In this document: positions 21,137 to 32,482 of the stretch, one piece after another
Numbering within the stretch: the first letter of the stretch is position 1
Layout of the letters: each line of letters opens with the position of its first letter
Assembly (NCBI GenBank): GCA_930367215.1
Contig: OV884060.1
Location: 210,617,253-210,681,252, forward strand
Reading direction: 5' to 3'
DNA length: 64,000 bases
Source of the DNA: Pollenia angustigena
Taxonomy: Eukaryota > Arthropoda > Insecta > Diptera > Polleniidae
The notes under the pieces: generated by a model
Databases searched by the model: none
What the model was told of the DNA's origin: nothing
The model's input: the letters and a program-made list of their open reading frames with translations, nothing else
Made by a program: the position numbers and the translations under genes

Positions 21137-22561
21137 CCCAGCGGTAAATATTGAAAGGACCGCAAGTGGCAGGTCTTTTTGAAGGCCTCTATACTCCTTT
21201 CGGCTTAAGTCTAGTTTACCAACGCAGCTCCAAATAAAAAAAAAGTACATATGGTTATAGAAAATTGAAAAATAAGAAGAAAAAATAAAATGACATAATT
21301 CTCGGAAACGCATAGTTTCAGAGTTATGGACCTTTGAAGTTTTCATATAAGTTTGCGATTTTCCACTACATTGTTGAACGTATATACATAGCTAATATTT
21401 GTATCATTTAATAGCTTTTGAATACATTTTTCTAGATATAAACATTTTATTTAAATATTATTCTATTAAGGATTAAGGAGCCGGCTATGCTGAGAAGCTT
21501 TATTTAAGCGAAGCCGGCGTTTGTTATACCATAGAGGAGAAAATCCTTGCGCCCGGCCGAAGGCCGTCTATGTAGAGAAACTTTATTTAGCAAAGCCGGT
21601 GTTTGTTATACCATAAAGGAGAAAATTCTTGCGCCCGGCCGAAGGCCGTCTATGCAGAGAAGCTTTAGTTAGCGAAGCCGGTGTTTGTTATACCATAGAG
21701 GAGAAAATCCTTGCGCCCGGCCGAAGGCAGGCTATGCAGAGAAGCTTAATTTAGCGAAGCCGGTGTTTGTTATAACATAGAGGATAAAATCCTTGCGCCC
21801 GGCCAACGGCCGTCTATGCAGAGCAGCTTTATTTAGAGAAGCTGGGGTTTATTTGATTACATTTTTATTACCTAGTGCACTTCCGTAACATTTTGAAATA
21901 AATTTTGTAAAAACAGTATTAGGAGCTAAAGAATTAAAAAGTTTTAAATAAATTTTGAATTTCCAGAAAGATCTGTTCAAATGCTTTCAAATAATACCAA
22001 TATTGAACATATACGTTCAGAAATGTAGAGGGAAATCGCAAGTTTATATGAAAATTTCAAAGGTCCATAACTCGGAAACTATGCGTTTCCGAGAATTTTG
22101 CCATTTCATTTTTTCTTCTTATTTTTCAATTTTCTATCACCCTATGTACTTTTATTTATAATTTAGAGCTGCGTTTGTAAACTAGACTTGTTCCCTCCTT
22201 TCTAAAAGATTCGCTTCGCATGATATCCTGCCTTCAGAAGTATGCCTTCTAGAAGGTATAAACTTCTTTTTAAAAGACCTTCTGAAATATTCCGTACCCA
22301 TTCGCTACTCCCTTCTTTGAGAAGGGAGAAAGGAAGGTATTCAGTTTTATTTACTCTTTATTTTTAGTGACCTTTCTTACTCCCTTCTTTGGGAAGGGAT
22401 CAAAGTTGTTTTTAAAGGAAGTGTGGAAAGCCTTTCGCCCAATAACAACCTGTGTAAAAAATAAATAAGTATGGAATGCGGCGAGAAGGGCTTCTGACTA
22501 CTTGTGACTGCTTAATAAGGCCTTCTATTAGGCCTCTTTACTCATTCTAGTTACCGCTGGG
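21137..22561. mobile_element. CCCAGCGGTAA-ended foldback hosting 82-bp array 2
   Basis: It starts CCCAGCGGTAA at 21,137 and ends TTACCGCTGGG at 22,561. Inside, about 21,200-21,440 and 21,950-22,190 are inverted copies of each other (for example GGAAACGCATAGTTTC against GAAACTATGCGTTTCC), and the 82-bp repeat array lies in the loop. The stretch 22,190-22,500 is full of small CCCTTCTTTGAGAAGGG-type hairpins. No target duplication or transposase was found. Confidence 0.6.
21478..21860 (-). repeat. 82-bp GC-rich tandem repeat, array 2
   Basis: GCCCGGCC starts at 21,551, 21,633, 21,715 and 21,797, each 82 apart, in the orientation opposite to most of array 1. Each unit has GGCCGAAGGCC, GAGAAGCTTTA and GTTTGTTATACCATAGAGGA. 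The same repeat therefore sits inside two different terminal-repeat elements. Confidence 0.85.
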
Positions 22562-23149
22562 AAGGAAAGACTTGTGTTTTTCGGTTATTTATTGGAAAAC
22601 CTTTTATGTATCTTAAAAGAAAATAATTTTAATAAGTTTAAAACTTGCGATTTTTTATTAATATCTGAATAAAAGTTAAACATAATAAGCTTGTTTTTTG
22701 TAATTATGTACATACATACATAAGTATGTACCTACATACATATGTTAAAAATTACATAAATTTTTATCAATCGTTTTCATAGCTGTTAAATTTCACCAAA
22801 ATCTCAATAAAAACAAAAAAAAATCTAACTATTATATTGACTGTTTTAAATTAAATTAATATTTAACTATAAATACAGAATACCCAATTTATATAAATTT
22901 GCGAAATATAGGTACCAATTAAGGTGATGGTTTCATAAATTTTGCTATAAAATTTGTTTAAATATTTATTTCGAAAATAAAATAAAACCCCGATAGGTAT
23001 GTTTATATTCAAATATTTTCAAAATTCAACTTACTTAATTTCGCTGTACAACACATTGTACACACATTTCTATTTGGATTTCGTTCTATTTCTACGGAAA
23101 TGTCTTAGCTAGCGCAATCGCTGTATTCTGATGTGCTTTACTGCATTCA
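22562..23149. other. AT-rich spacer
   Basis: No gene or assignable repeat is seen apart from an ACATACATA microsatellite-like run near 22,710-22,745. Confidence 0.35.
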
Positions 23150-23760
23150 TGTCCGGATACAGCTAGTAGAGCTCACGGTTCGTTCGACGTCTATAGTCTC
23201 CGTTCACGCAGGATCTTTCTCTCGAATCCGCTTTTGGAAGTTTCCAAGTTTTGGTGCCATATGGAAGCACAGGTAGTATCAGTGCATTGTAAAGCGTAAT
23301 TTTCGTCTTTGAGGAGAGAGCTCTGTTCTTAAGCTGTGTACCAAGCCCGAAGTTGGATCTATTCAGAAGCACGATCCTTCTTTTTATTTCAGTGCTGACA
23401 TCATTTCTTCGGCACGTCGGTCGGGAATATCACGCCTTTCTTTCGTCGCGACTAGCAGTTGCAAACATCATCTTCGTTTTGTCCTCATCAAACACAGACC
23501 TATTTTATACGACTCCATTTGAATTTTTGAAAACATACCAGTTACATCTCGTTCAGTCCTACCGACAATGTCTATGTCGTCTGCATTCGCCAAGAGGATT
23601 TGGCCCATTGTGTTAATTGTTCCTGCTTTTGTAACCCTTGTAGTTGTAAATGGTTCGGATAGATCAATTGCTATTTTACTGATGGTACCATAAGCAGACA
23701 TGGTTTCAAATAATTTATCTCTTATCGGAGTATCGAACAGAGAACTGCAAAATCACTATT
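23150..23760 (-). pseudogene. Non-LTR retrotransposon reverse transcriptase, fragment
   Basis: On the minus strand the sequence encodes ILLANADDIDIVGRTERDV, where a YADD box has become NADD, then a QMESYKIGLCLM segment. Across frame breaks this is followed by RALSSKTKITLYNALILPVL and PYGTKTWKLP, which match the thumb region after the palm of insect LINE reverse transcriptases. At least two frame changes and several stops are present. The endonuclease and first RT motifs are missing. It is a dead LINE fragment of Jockey- or RTE-like type; the clade is uncertain. Confidence 0.65.
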
Positions 23761-24820
23761 TTTCTTGATTTATTCATACGCTAAAATTAACATTAACTCT
23801 ATGCCTGCAAAAGAAAGTTCAACGTTAGTAATTTTGACATTGTTTTGTACACATTTGATTTGGGCATGTGTGATTTTTTTGTTGAAAGTGCTTTGTTTGC
23901 ATTTATTGTTGCGCATGAAACAACACAAATACCCGAAGTCAAAAGGCAAAAATTCTTATGCTTTTGCATTCAAGTAGTCATTGTCCACTCGATAAGCCAA
24001 CGACGTACTACATAGCAACTGCACCGAACACACAAATGGTATAAATAACAAACCACGATGTGCATTATTTGAATGACTGCAAACCAGCAGCGAATGTTTG
24101 CGGTTGCGCAAGTTTGATTGTATGACCGCAAGCGAGTGTATTTGTTGGCGTTCATTTAATGCGATTTTTTTGCAATCGCACAAAGCCGTTCTCTGGTATC
24201 GAATACTAGTGCTGGGAAACTATCGATAGACTATCCATAGGAAAAATCTGTGGTTTTCATGGGCAACCGCGTATGTCTTAAAATAAAATTTTCCAGGAGA
24301 GGCGAAAAACCATTCTAGATCAAACTTGACGCAAATTTTTACTTGCTATTATTAATTCGCGCTGGATTACAGCAATGAATACAAACAACAAAAATGACAA
24401 GTGGTATGAATTGCTTAGCAGTGCTTTTTACTGCTAATTAAAGGCCTTTAAGTCGAAATTTGTACATGTTTGAATAGGGACTGAAATGTCAAATATTTTT
24501 GTAATGTTGTAAAAAAAAATGCAAATCCAAATGCAATTGCAATCATAGGACAAAACAATGAACGACCATTAGAGGATAAGTCTGCTAGATTGATTACCTT
24601 CTTTGGTTTAGAATTTAGAAAATTTTTTAAAGTTTCAATGGAATATCTTACAGTCCCTGTTACTTCGGTTCTTTCAGTAAGGTACTTAACAATTTTTAAA
24701 AAACTGCCATCTAAAATAACGTGCGTATATACATACGTCTCATACATTCAATAAAGTGATATAAGCAACGAACTGTAGCCTTATAAAAAATAATTAAATT
24801 TTTCCTGCACAAGTACAAAC
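23761..24820. other. Non-coding stretch
   Basis: AT-rich, with TATCGATAG-type words at about 24,220 and 24,840 that may mark the ends of a decayed inverted-repeat element. No supported gene is seen. Confidence 0.35.
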
Positions 24821-25560
24821 ATTCAGTCGATAGTAATATCGATATATTTTGATCAATATCTAACTTTTAGTCAGCATATTGATGTCATATCCTCTAGGGT
24901 TACTTTAGGCCTTAGGAAACTGTATCACTGTGGTTTACATTTGCCAACAAAGGTTAAATATACAATTGCTCATACATTATTGATGTCTCATGTCAACTAT
25001 TGTATCGAAGTTGATTCAGGAACTATATCCTATAATTTAGATAAAATGGAATATATAATCAAAAGAATAGTCAGATTTGTGTATCGTGTTCATGTACATA
25101 TCTCACGCAGTTGAAAACTTTTTAGGTTGCAGTTTAGGGGAATACATTAATCTTCGAAATTTAATATTTTTTTATAAAATAATTAAGGATGGCTTTTCTA
25201 ATTATTTACTATCTAGGTTTAGTTTTTCCAGGTCCACAAGAAACTTTCAAATTTTTATTCCGCTTATTACATGTTCTGTCTTTGAAAGATCATTTCTTAT
25301 TAGAACTGCCAGAAACTGGAATGACTTGCCGCCTCATCTACGTACTTTTTCACTATCGCATGGCGTATTTAAAAACAAACTATTGTCTCACTTTCAAAAT
25401 CACCCATAATTTAGGTTTTTCTTGTTTTTTGCTTCTGCTGGTTATTTTTGGACTACCATTGTTTTACTTAAAATTCCTGAGCCATGTCCTGAGTAGGTGT
25501 ACATTTAAATTGATTTAATTATAACATTTTTACAAAATTTTTATATTTTTTCAATAAATA
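24821..25560 (+). pseudogene. LINE (CR1/Jockey-like) reverse transcriptase C-terminal fragment
   Basis: From about 24,853 the frame reads QHIDVISSRVTLGLRKLY, then IAHTLLMSHVNYCIEV and KRIVRFVYRVH. After a frameshift near 25,090 it continues LLGCSLGEYI-like, NLRNLIFFYKII, SRFSFSRSTRNFQIFIPLI and RTARNWNDLPPHLRTFSLSH. The final RxxxFSRSTRxxxxxxPxxxxxxxxxSFxxRxxRxWNxLP signature is typical of the C-terminal tail of CR1/Jockey LINEs. Everything upstream, including the YxDD box, is missing, as expected of a 5'-truncated insertion. The 3' end is near 25,560. Confidence 0.7.
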
Positions 25561-26149
25561 TATTTAGTTTATTATAATTATCATTAAGAATATGTATATA
25601 CACCAGAGAAAGTCAATGGGTATAAAAAAAAATTAAAGTACTCTAGCACATATCGACAATTTTCAATACATGTGCGTACTCGTATCTGTTTATTCTCATA
25701 CTTGTGTACATATATCCATGCGCATTTGATTTCATTCATGTATGTTATCATACTTATTGTGTTTCATACTCGCACATATTCAGATACACCCATACCCAGC
25801 AAAAAAAGACATGCAAAAGAAGTAGTAAATGCATGGGTTCCGCGGATAATGCACTGGTTCTTTTTAGGTGAAACATGCATGATTTTAACATTAGCGTGTC
25901 GTTGGCGAGCATGGGTTCACATTTAGGTAAACGGCTCGTCATTAAAAATATTGCTTAGAACCAATGAAAGTTCAGTGATTAGATCGGGGTTTTCATTGAT
26001 CTGGAATATCAGTGTGAATGAAAAGCTATGAATCAATAATGATTTTAATACGTATTTTCATTGGTGCTCGATATTAATTTTTATATGCATTATGGGAATG
26101 TATTATAAAAAACATTGTTACTTTTGTTTTCCCTATGTAGTAGTAAGAT

Positions 26150-26262
26150 TTTGACAACGGCGGGTAAATTTTACACAAATAAAATGCCTGTTGTCTTTTG
26201 TATTGTTGCAGAGGTAAGCAGACCTATTGCATAGGCCTTAATAAATAAATAAATAAATATAA
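26150..26262 (+). mobile_element. LINE 3' end with (TAAA)n tail
   Basis: GCATAGGCCTTAATAAATAAATAAATAAATA looks like a LINE 3' UTR plus simple tail; shown here in part only (tail at about 26,238-26,262). A similar end lies at about 42,505-42,555 and the same style of tail ends the LINE at 38,757. No coding part is attached. Confidence 0.45.
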
Positions 26263-26297
26263 CAAATTTAAATACATATTAATATTAAATGTATTTA

Positions 26298-26544
26298 CAT
26301 ATGGAGGGTTCAAAGCTGAACCGAACCAAGTCATAAAATAAAACTGGTGTGAAATTCTTCGCAAAGTTTAACTCTATCGAGTTCTGTAACGGACTAAATC
26401 AAAAAGTTTTTCGTTCCAAAGGTAACGGTAATAAACCCATGTCAATGGCTCCAGAAATAAATGGAAATTCACTTACTCAAACTCAAAATATTATCGAATT
26501 TTCATTTTTGACTTGGTTCGCTTCAGCTCTGAGCCCTCCATATG
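26298..26544. mobile_element. 247-bp MITE with TA duplication
   Basis: The ends CATATGGAGGGTTCAAAGCT and AGCTCTGAGCCCTCCATATG are inverted, and the next 15 bases (GAACCGAACCAAGTC against GACTTGGTTCGCTTC) also pair. TA flanks both sides (26,296-26,297 and 26,545-26,546), as for Tc1/mariner-type elements. No protein. Confidence 0.7.
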
Positions 26545-26546
26545 TA

Positions 26547-27115
26547 TATATTAAAAAAATTTAACTCAATCATTAAAGTCAATTGTATATAATATTCGTC
26601 CCCTTTCAATCCTCAAAGAATACCTAATTATAGTGAAAAATTGTAATTCCTTCATAAGAGTTGAATGGGTGCATTGCATGTAATTTTTCATGGGTTCACT
26701 TATTAAAAATTTATTCGAATTTTGGAAGGCATTTTTAATTCATTCAAGTAGTTAAGTGCTCAAGAAGTCATGAAAATATCCCTTCTACTCGAACAACTTC
26801 CAAAGTTTATAGCATTGACTTCAAACAAATTTGTTGTTTTTGTTAAATTTTTTCATAAATGTTGCCAGAATTTTTTTTTTCCAAATTGCTGAATCACAAA
26901 TAAATACGCTTTTTTCAAAATCGTTTGAGTACAATTCAACAAAATTTTATTGAACAACGAATGTTCCTTTAATAAAATTTCTGTAATATAAAGATTTGCG
27001 TTCTTATTTAAGAAAATCAAAAAAATGACTAAATGGGTGCAAATTAAAATACGTCGTGTTATTTTAATCGTTCTTAATAAAAACAGAAAAAGTTACCGTA
27101 ATCCAAAAAAAAAAA
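26547..27115. other. Non-coding stretch
   Basis: AT-rich, with no supported gene or repeat; it ends in an A-rich run just before the LINE fragment. Confidence 0.35.
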
Positions 27116-27867
27116 AACAGCTCTGGCTGGTGTCTTTACGACATCTATGTTAACAGTGGAATGCCGGATGTCTCTGAATGAGATCCCAAAACATTCCAGT
27201 GTAACGTTGACATGGGTACCAGGGCACAGTGGGTGCCTGGGTAACCATACTGCGGACAGTCTGGCCAAACGGGGCTGTCTCTTGGCCGACATGTTCGTCG
27301 ACGGCCTGATTGGCACTTCAATGGCCCACTGCAAAACTCTCATCAGACGGGAGTCGTACAGAAGGGCTCAGGGGAGATGGCAGGGGGAGCATACCTGCTT
27401 GATGGCCAGGACTCTATGGCCTGGCTATGACGCGGCGAGAACGCGCGTACTACTCGGTCTCGGCAGGGACCGTATGAGGACAGTGATATCGGTCATCACT
27501 GGTCACTGGGTGATAGGGACTCATGCTAGGAGGATGGGTCTTGCATATAATGACTACAGTAGGAGTTGTCATGATGAGGAGGAGACGGTGTTCTCTGCCA
27601 ATGCCCTGGTCTGGGAGGCATTCGGTTTAGGCATTTTGGGAGACCGGAATTGCCATGTCTGGACGATTTGTCCAATGCGGGACTGAAATCGATCTCCTTG
27701 TTCTGCAGGGAATCGGGTTGGTTCGAGATTGCAGTGACCTCTGGGGAATAGTCTGGTGGATACTGGCTGACTCTTGTCACTGGCTAGGGTTATCACAAAG
27801 GGACCGCTATAAGGACCCAAGTGAGTCTTCGTCGTGACGGCTACCCATTTAACCTAACCTAACCTAA
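27116..27867 (+). pseudogene. LINE 3' fragment: RNase H and zinc-knuckle-like tail
   Basis: The frame at 27,147-27,686 carries VTLTWVPGHSGCLGNHTADS and LAKRG, the last conserved block of a LINE RNase H domain (W-x-P-G-H-x-G...N-x-x-A-D). It continues with a region reading LGLGRDRMRTVISVITGHWV and RRMGLAYNDYSRSCHDEEET, typical of the cysteine/histidine tail of LOA/I-type LINEs. The next conserved part has shifted frame (around 27,600). Base composition is markedly GC-richer than the flanks. The insertion is 5'-truncated, begins after an A run at about 27,115 and ends in three CCTAA units (27,850-27,867), which are the element's own 3' tail. Confidence 0.75.
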
Positions 27868-28145
27868 TTGCTGAAGTCAATCAGTATGCCAACGAAAATT
27901 TTAGCCTTTAAGAAGACTTCGACATCATGCTATGGTGGAAAAACCACTCCACAAGGTATCCACGGTTGTCTTAATAAGAATCAAGAATTTTATGAAATTT
28001 CCTGCCTGCAGCGCAGCATTAGATTTGGATTTCTCTTTAGCTGGAAACATAAAAAAAGAAAAAGAAAAGGTCCCAAAATAGTTGATAGCATCCTTTTTTA
28101 ATTATTTTTATAAAAAACCTCTTTCGTAAAATAGATTATTTATTT

Positions 28146-31100
28146 AATAATTAGTATTGTGGTTATTTTGTTGAACCATTTATGGTTTTTAATCCAAATT
28201 TTTAATATTTTTAATTAGGCTTAAGTTCATGAAATTTAATTTTTCATTAAATTATTTTTATGAAGAAAGGAATTTTACAACATGAAAATTAATGAAATTG
28301 TTATTGATAATCTTTCATTCTTGACGTGGCTGGGGCTCGAACCCCGGCCGGCAGGTTACCATGACATGTTTCGATCGCAACCACTCGATCTCCTCAGATG
28401 GATTTGCCGTCTTACACTCGCAGCCATCGACGACTGCTGACGTCACTAGTCAAACATCAATCCTTAAACCAAATTGTATTTTAACATTTGGTAGATCGAA
28501 ATTTGCTTTCCTGAATGATTATCCACTTTAATTGATTTTACATGTTTTTTCCTTTACTTCTGTTTTTTCGTACTTTCGTCAAGAATTTTTCTTGAAGTCC
28601 AAGTACATTTTTTGTTTTTTCACTTTGTCTTTCTCTTTTCTGTTGACCTTTTTCAGCACAACTTGAAGGACAAATGTACACATAGAGCTCGTGCCTTAGC
28701 TTTAACAATAATTAGTATTGTGGTTATTTTGTTGAACTATTTATGGGTTTTAATCCAAATTTTTAATATTTTTAATTAGGCTTAAGTTCATGAAATTTAA
28801 TTTTTCATTAAATTATTTTTATGAAGAAAGGAATTTTACAACATGAAAATTAATTAAAATTGTTATTGATAATCTTTCATTCTTGACGTGGCTGGGGCTC
28901 GAACCCCGGCCGGCAGGTTACCATGACATGTTTCGATCGCAACCACTCGATCTCCTCAGATGGATTTGCCGTCTTACACTCGCAGCCATCGACTACTGCT
29001 GACGTCACTAGTCAAACATCAATCCTTAAACCAAATTGTATTTTAACATTTGGTAGATCGAAATTTGCTTTCCTGAATGATTATCCACTTTAATTGATTT
29101 TACATGTTTTTTCCTTTACTTCTGTTTTTTCGTACTTTCGTCAAGAATTTTTCTTGAAGTCCAAGTACATTTTTTGTTTTTTCACCTTGTCTTTCTCTTT
29201 TCTGTTGACCTTTTTCAGCACAACTTGAAGGACAAATGTACACATAGAGCTCGTGCCTTAGCTTTAACAATAATTAGTATTGTGGTTATTTTGTTGAACC
29301 ATTTATGGTTTTTAATCCAAATTTTTAATATTTTTAATTAGGCTTAAGTTCATGAAATTTAATTTTTCATTAAATTATTTTTATGAAGAAAGGAATTTTA
29401 CAACATGAAAATTAATTAAAATTGTTATTGATAATCTTTCATTCTTGACGTGGCTGGGGCTCGAACCCCGGCCGGCAGGTTACCATGACATGTTTCGATC
29501 GCAACCACTCGATCTCCTCAGATGGATTTGCCGTCTTACACTCGCAGCCATCGACGACTGCTGACGTCACTAGTCAAACAACAATCCTTAAACCAAATTG
29601 TATTTTAACATTTGGTAGATCGAAATTTGCTTTCCTGAATGATTATCCACTTTAATTGATTTTACATGTTTTTTCCTTTACTTCTGTTTTTTCGTACTTT
29701 CGTCAAGAATTTTTCTTGAAGTCCAAGTACATTTTTTGTTTTTTCACTTTGTCTTTCTCTTTTCTGTTGACCTTTTTCAGCACAACTTGAAGGACAAATG
29801 TACACATAGAGCTCGTGCCTTAGCTTTAACAATAATTAGTATTGTGGTTATTTTGTTGAACCATTTATGGTTTTTAATCCAAATTTTTAATATTTTTAAT
29901 TAGGCTTAAGTTCATGAAATTTAATTTTTCATTAAATTATTTTTATGAAGAAAGGAATTTTACAACATGAAAATTAATTAAAATTGTTATTGATAATCTT
30001 TCATTCTTGACGTGGCTGGGGCTCGAACCCCGGCCGGCAGGTTACCATGACATGTTTCGATCGCAACCACTCGATCTCCTCAGATGGATTTGCCGTCTTA
30101 CACTCGCAGCCATCGACGACTGCTGACGTCACTAGTCAAACATCAATCCTTAAACCAAATTGTATTTTAACATTTGGTAGATCGAAATTTGCTTTCCTGA
30201 ATGATTATCCACTTTAATTGATTTTACATGTTTTTTCCTTTACTTCTGTTTTTTCGTACTTTCGTCAAGAATTTTTCTTGAAGTCCAAGTACATTTTTTG
30301 TTTTTTCACTTTGTCTTTCTCTTTTCTGTTGACCTTTTTCAGCACAACTTGAAGGACAAATGTACACATAGAGCTCGTGCCTTAGCTTTAACAATAATTA
30401 GTATTGTGGTTATTTTGTTGAACCATTTATGGTTTTTAATCCAAATTTTTAATATTTTTAATTAGGCTTAAGTTCATGAAATTTAATTTTTCATTAAATT
30501 ATTTTTATGAAGAAAGGAATTTTACAACATGAAAATTAATTAAAATTGTTATTGATAATCTTTCATTCTTGACGTGGCTGGGGCTCGAACCCCGGCCGGC
30601 AGGTTACCATGACATGTTTCGATCGCAACCACTCGATCTCCTCAGATGGATTTGCCGTCTTACACTCGCAGCCATCGACGACTGCTGACGTCACTAGTCA
30701 AACATCAATCCTTAAACCAAATTGTATTTTAACATTTGGTAGATCGAAATTTGCTTTCCTGAATGATTATCCACTTTAATTGATTTTACATGTTTTTTCC
30801 TTTACTTCTGTTTTTTCGTACTTTCGTCAAGAATTTTTCTTGAAGTCCAAGTACATTTTTTGTTTTTTCACTTTGTCTTTCTCTTTTCTGTTGACCTTTT
30901 TCAGCACAACTTGAAGGACAAATGTACACATAGAGCTCGTGCCTTAGCTTTAACAGTAATTAGTATTGTGGTTATTTTGTTGAACCATTTATGGTTTTTA
31001 ATCCAAATTTTTAATATTTTTAATTAGGCTTAAGTTCATGAAATTTAATTTTTCATTAAATTATTTTTATGAAGAAAGGAATTTTACAACATGAAAATTA

Positions 31101-32482
31101 ATTAAAATTGTTATTGATAATCTTTCATTCTTGACGTGGCTGGGGCTCGAACCCCGGCCGGCAGGTTACCATGACATGTTTCGATCGCAACCACTCGATC
31201 TCCTCAGATGGATTTGCCGTCTTACACTCGCAGCCATCGACGACTGCTGACGTCACTAGTCAAACATCAATCCTTAAACCAAATTGTATTTTAACATTAG
31301 GTAGATCGAAATTTGCTTTCCTGAATGATTATCCACTTTAATTGATTTTACATGTTTTTTCCTTTACTTCTGTTTTTTCGTACTTTCGTCAAGAATTTTT
31401 CTTGAAGTCCAAGTACATTTTTTGTTTTTTCACTTTGTCTTTCTCTTTTCTGTTGACCTTTTTCAGCACAACTTGAAGGACAAATGTACACATAGAGCTC
31501 GTGCCTTAGCTTTAACAATAATTAGTATTGTGGTTATTTTGTTGAACCATTTATGGTTTTTAATCCAAATTTTTAATATTTTTAATTAGGCTTAAGTTCA
31601 TGAAATTTAATTTTTCATTAAATTATTTTTATGAAGAAAGGAATTTTACAACATGAAAATTAATTAAAATTGTTATTGATAATCTTTCATTCTTGACGTG
31701 GCTGGGGCTCGAACCCCGGCCGGCAGGTTACCATGACATGTTTCGATCGCAACCACTCGATCTCCTCAGATGGATTTGCCGTCTTACACTCGCAGCCATC
31801 GACGACTGCTGACGTCACTAGTCAAACATCAATCCTTAAACCAAATTGTATTTTAACATTTGGTAGATCGAAATTTGCTTTCCTGAATGATTATCCACTT
31901 TAATTGATTTTACATGTTTTTTCCTTTACTTCTGTTTTTTCGTACTTTCGTCAAGAATTTTTCTTGAAGTCCAAGTACATTTTTTGTTTTTTCACTTTGT
32001 CTTTCTCTTTTCTGTTGACCTTTTTCAGCACAACTTGAAGGACAAATGTACACATAGAGCTCGTGCCTTAGCTTTAACAATAATTAGTATTGTGGTTATT
32101 TTGTTGAACCATTTATGGTTTTTAATCCAAATTTTTAATATTTTTAATTAGGCTTAAGTTCATGAAATTTAATTTTTCATTAAATTATTTTTATGAAGAA
32201 AGGAATTTTACAACATGAAAATTAATTAAAATTGTTATTGATAATCTTTCATTCTTGACGTGGCTGGGGCTCGAACCCCGGCCGGCAGGTTACCATGACA
32301 TGTTTCGATCGCAACCACTCGATCTCCTCAGATGGATTTGCCGTCTTACACTCGCAGCCATCGACGACTGCTGACGTCACTAGTCAAACATCAATCCTTA
32401 AACCAAATTGTATTTTAACATTTGGTAGATCGAAATTTGCTTTCCTGAATGATTATCCACTTTAATTGATTTTACATGTTTT
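28146..32482 (-). repeat. 562-bp tandem array, left arm, 8 copies (minus orientation)
   Basis: The landmark TTGACGTGGCTGGGGCTCGA starts at 28,321, 28,883, 29,445, 30,007, 30,569, 31,131, 31,693 and 32,255, always 562 apart. Copies differ by only a handful of substitutions each. The first copy lacks one base in an AT-rich segment, and the array starts abruptly at 28,146. Read on the minus strand each unit has, in order, an AT-rich half, a TGACGTCA site, a tRNA-like A box, a B box (GGTTCGAGCCC, first at 28,333-28,343) and T runs. No frame longer than a few tens of codons is open through the units. It is nearly homogeneous, implying recent amplification or gene conversion. Confidence 0.95.

Noticed and set aside
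27850..27867. Three CCTAA units, resembling the insect telomere repeat TTAGG
   Set aside because: They follow directly after the LINE RNase H fragment and are the kind of 3' tail seen on LOA-like LINEs. Flies lack TTAGG telomeres, and three units do not make an array.
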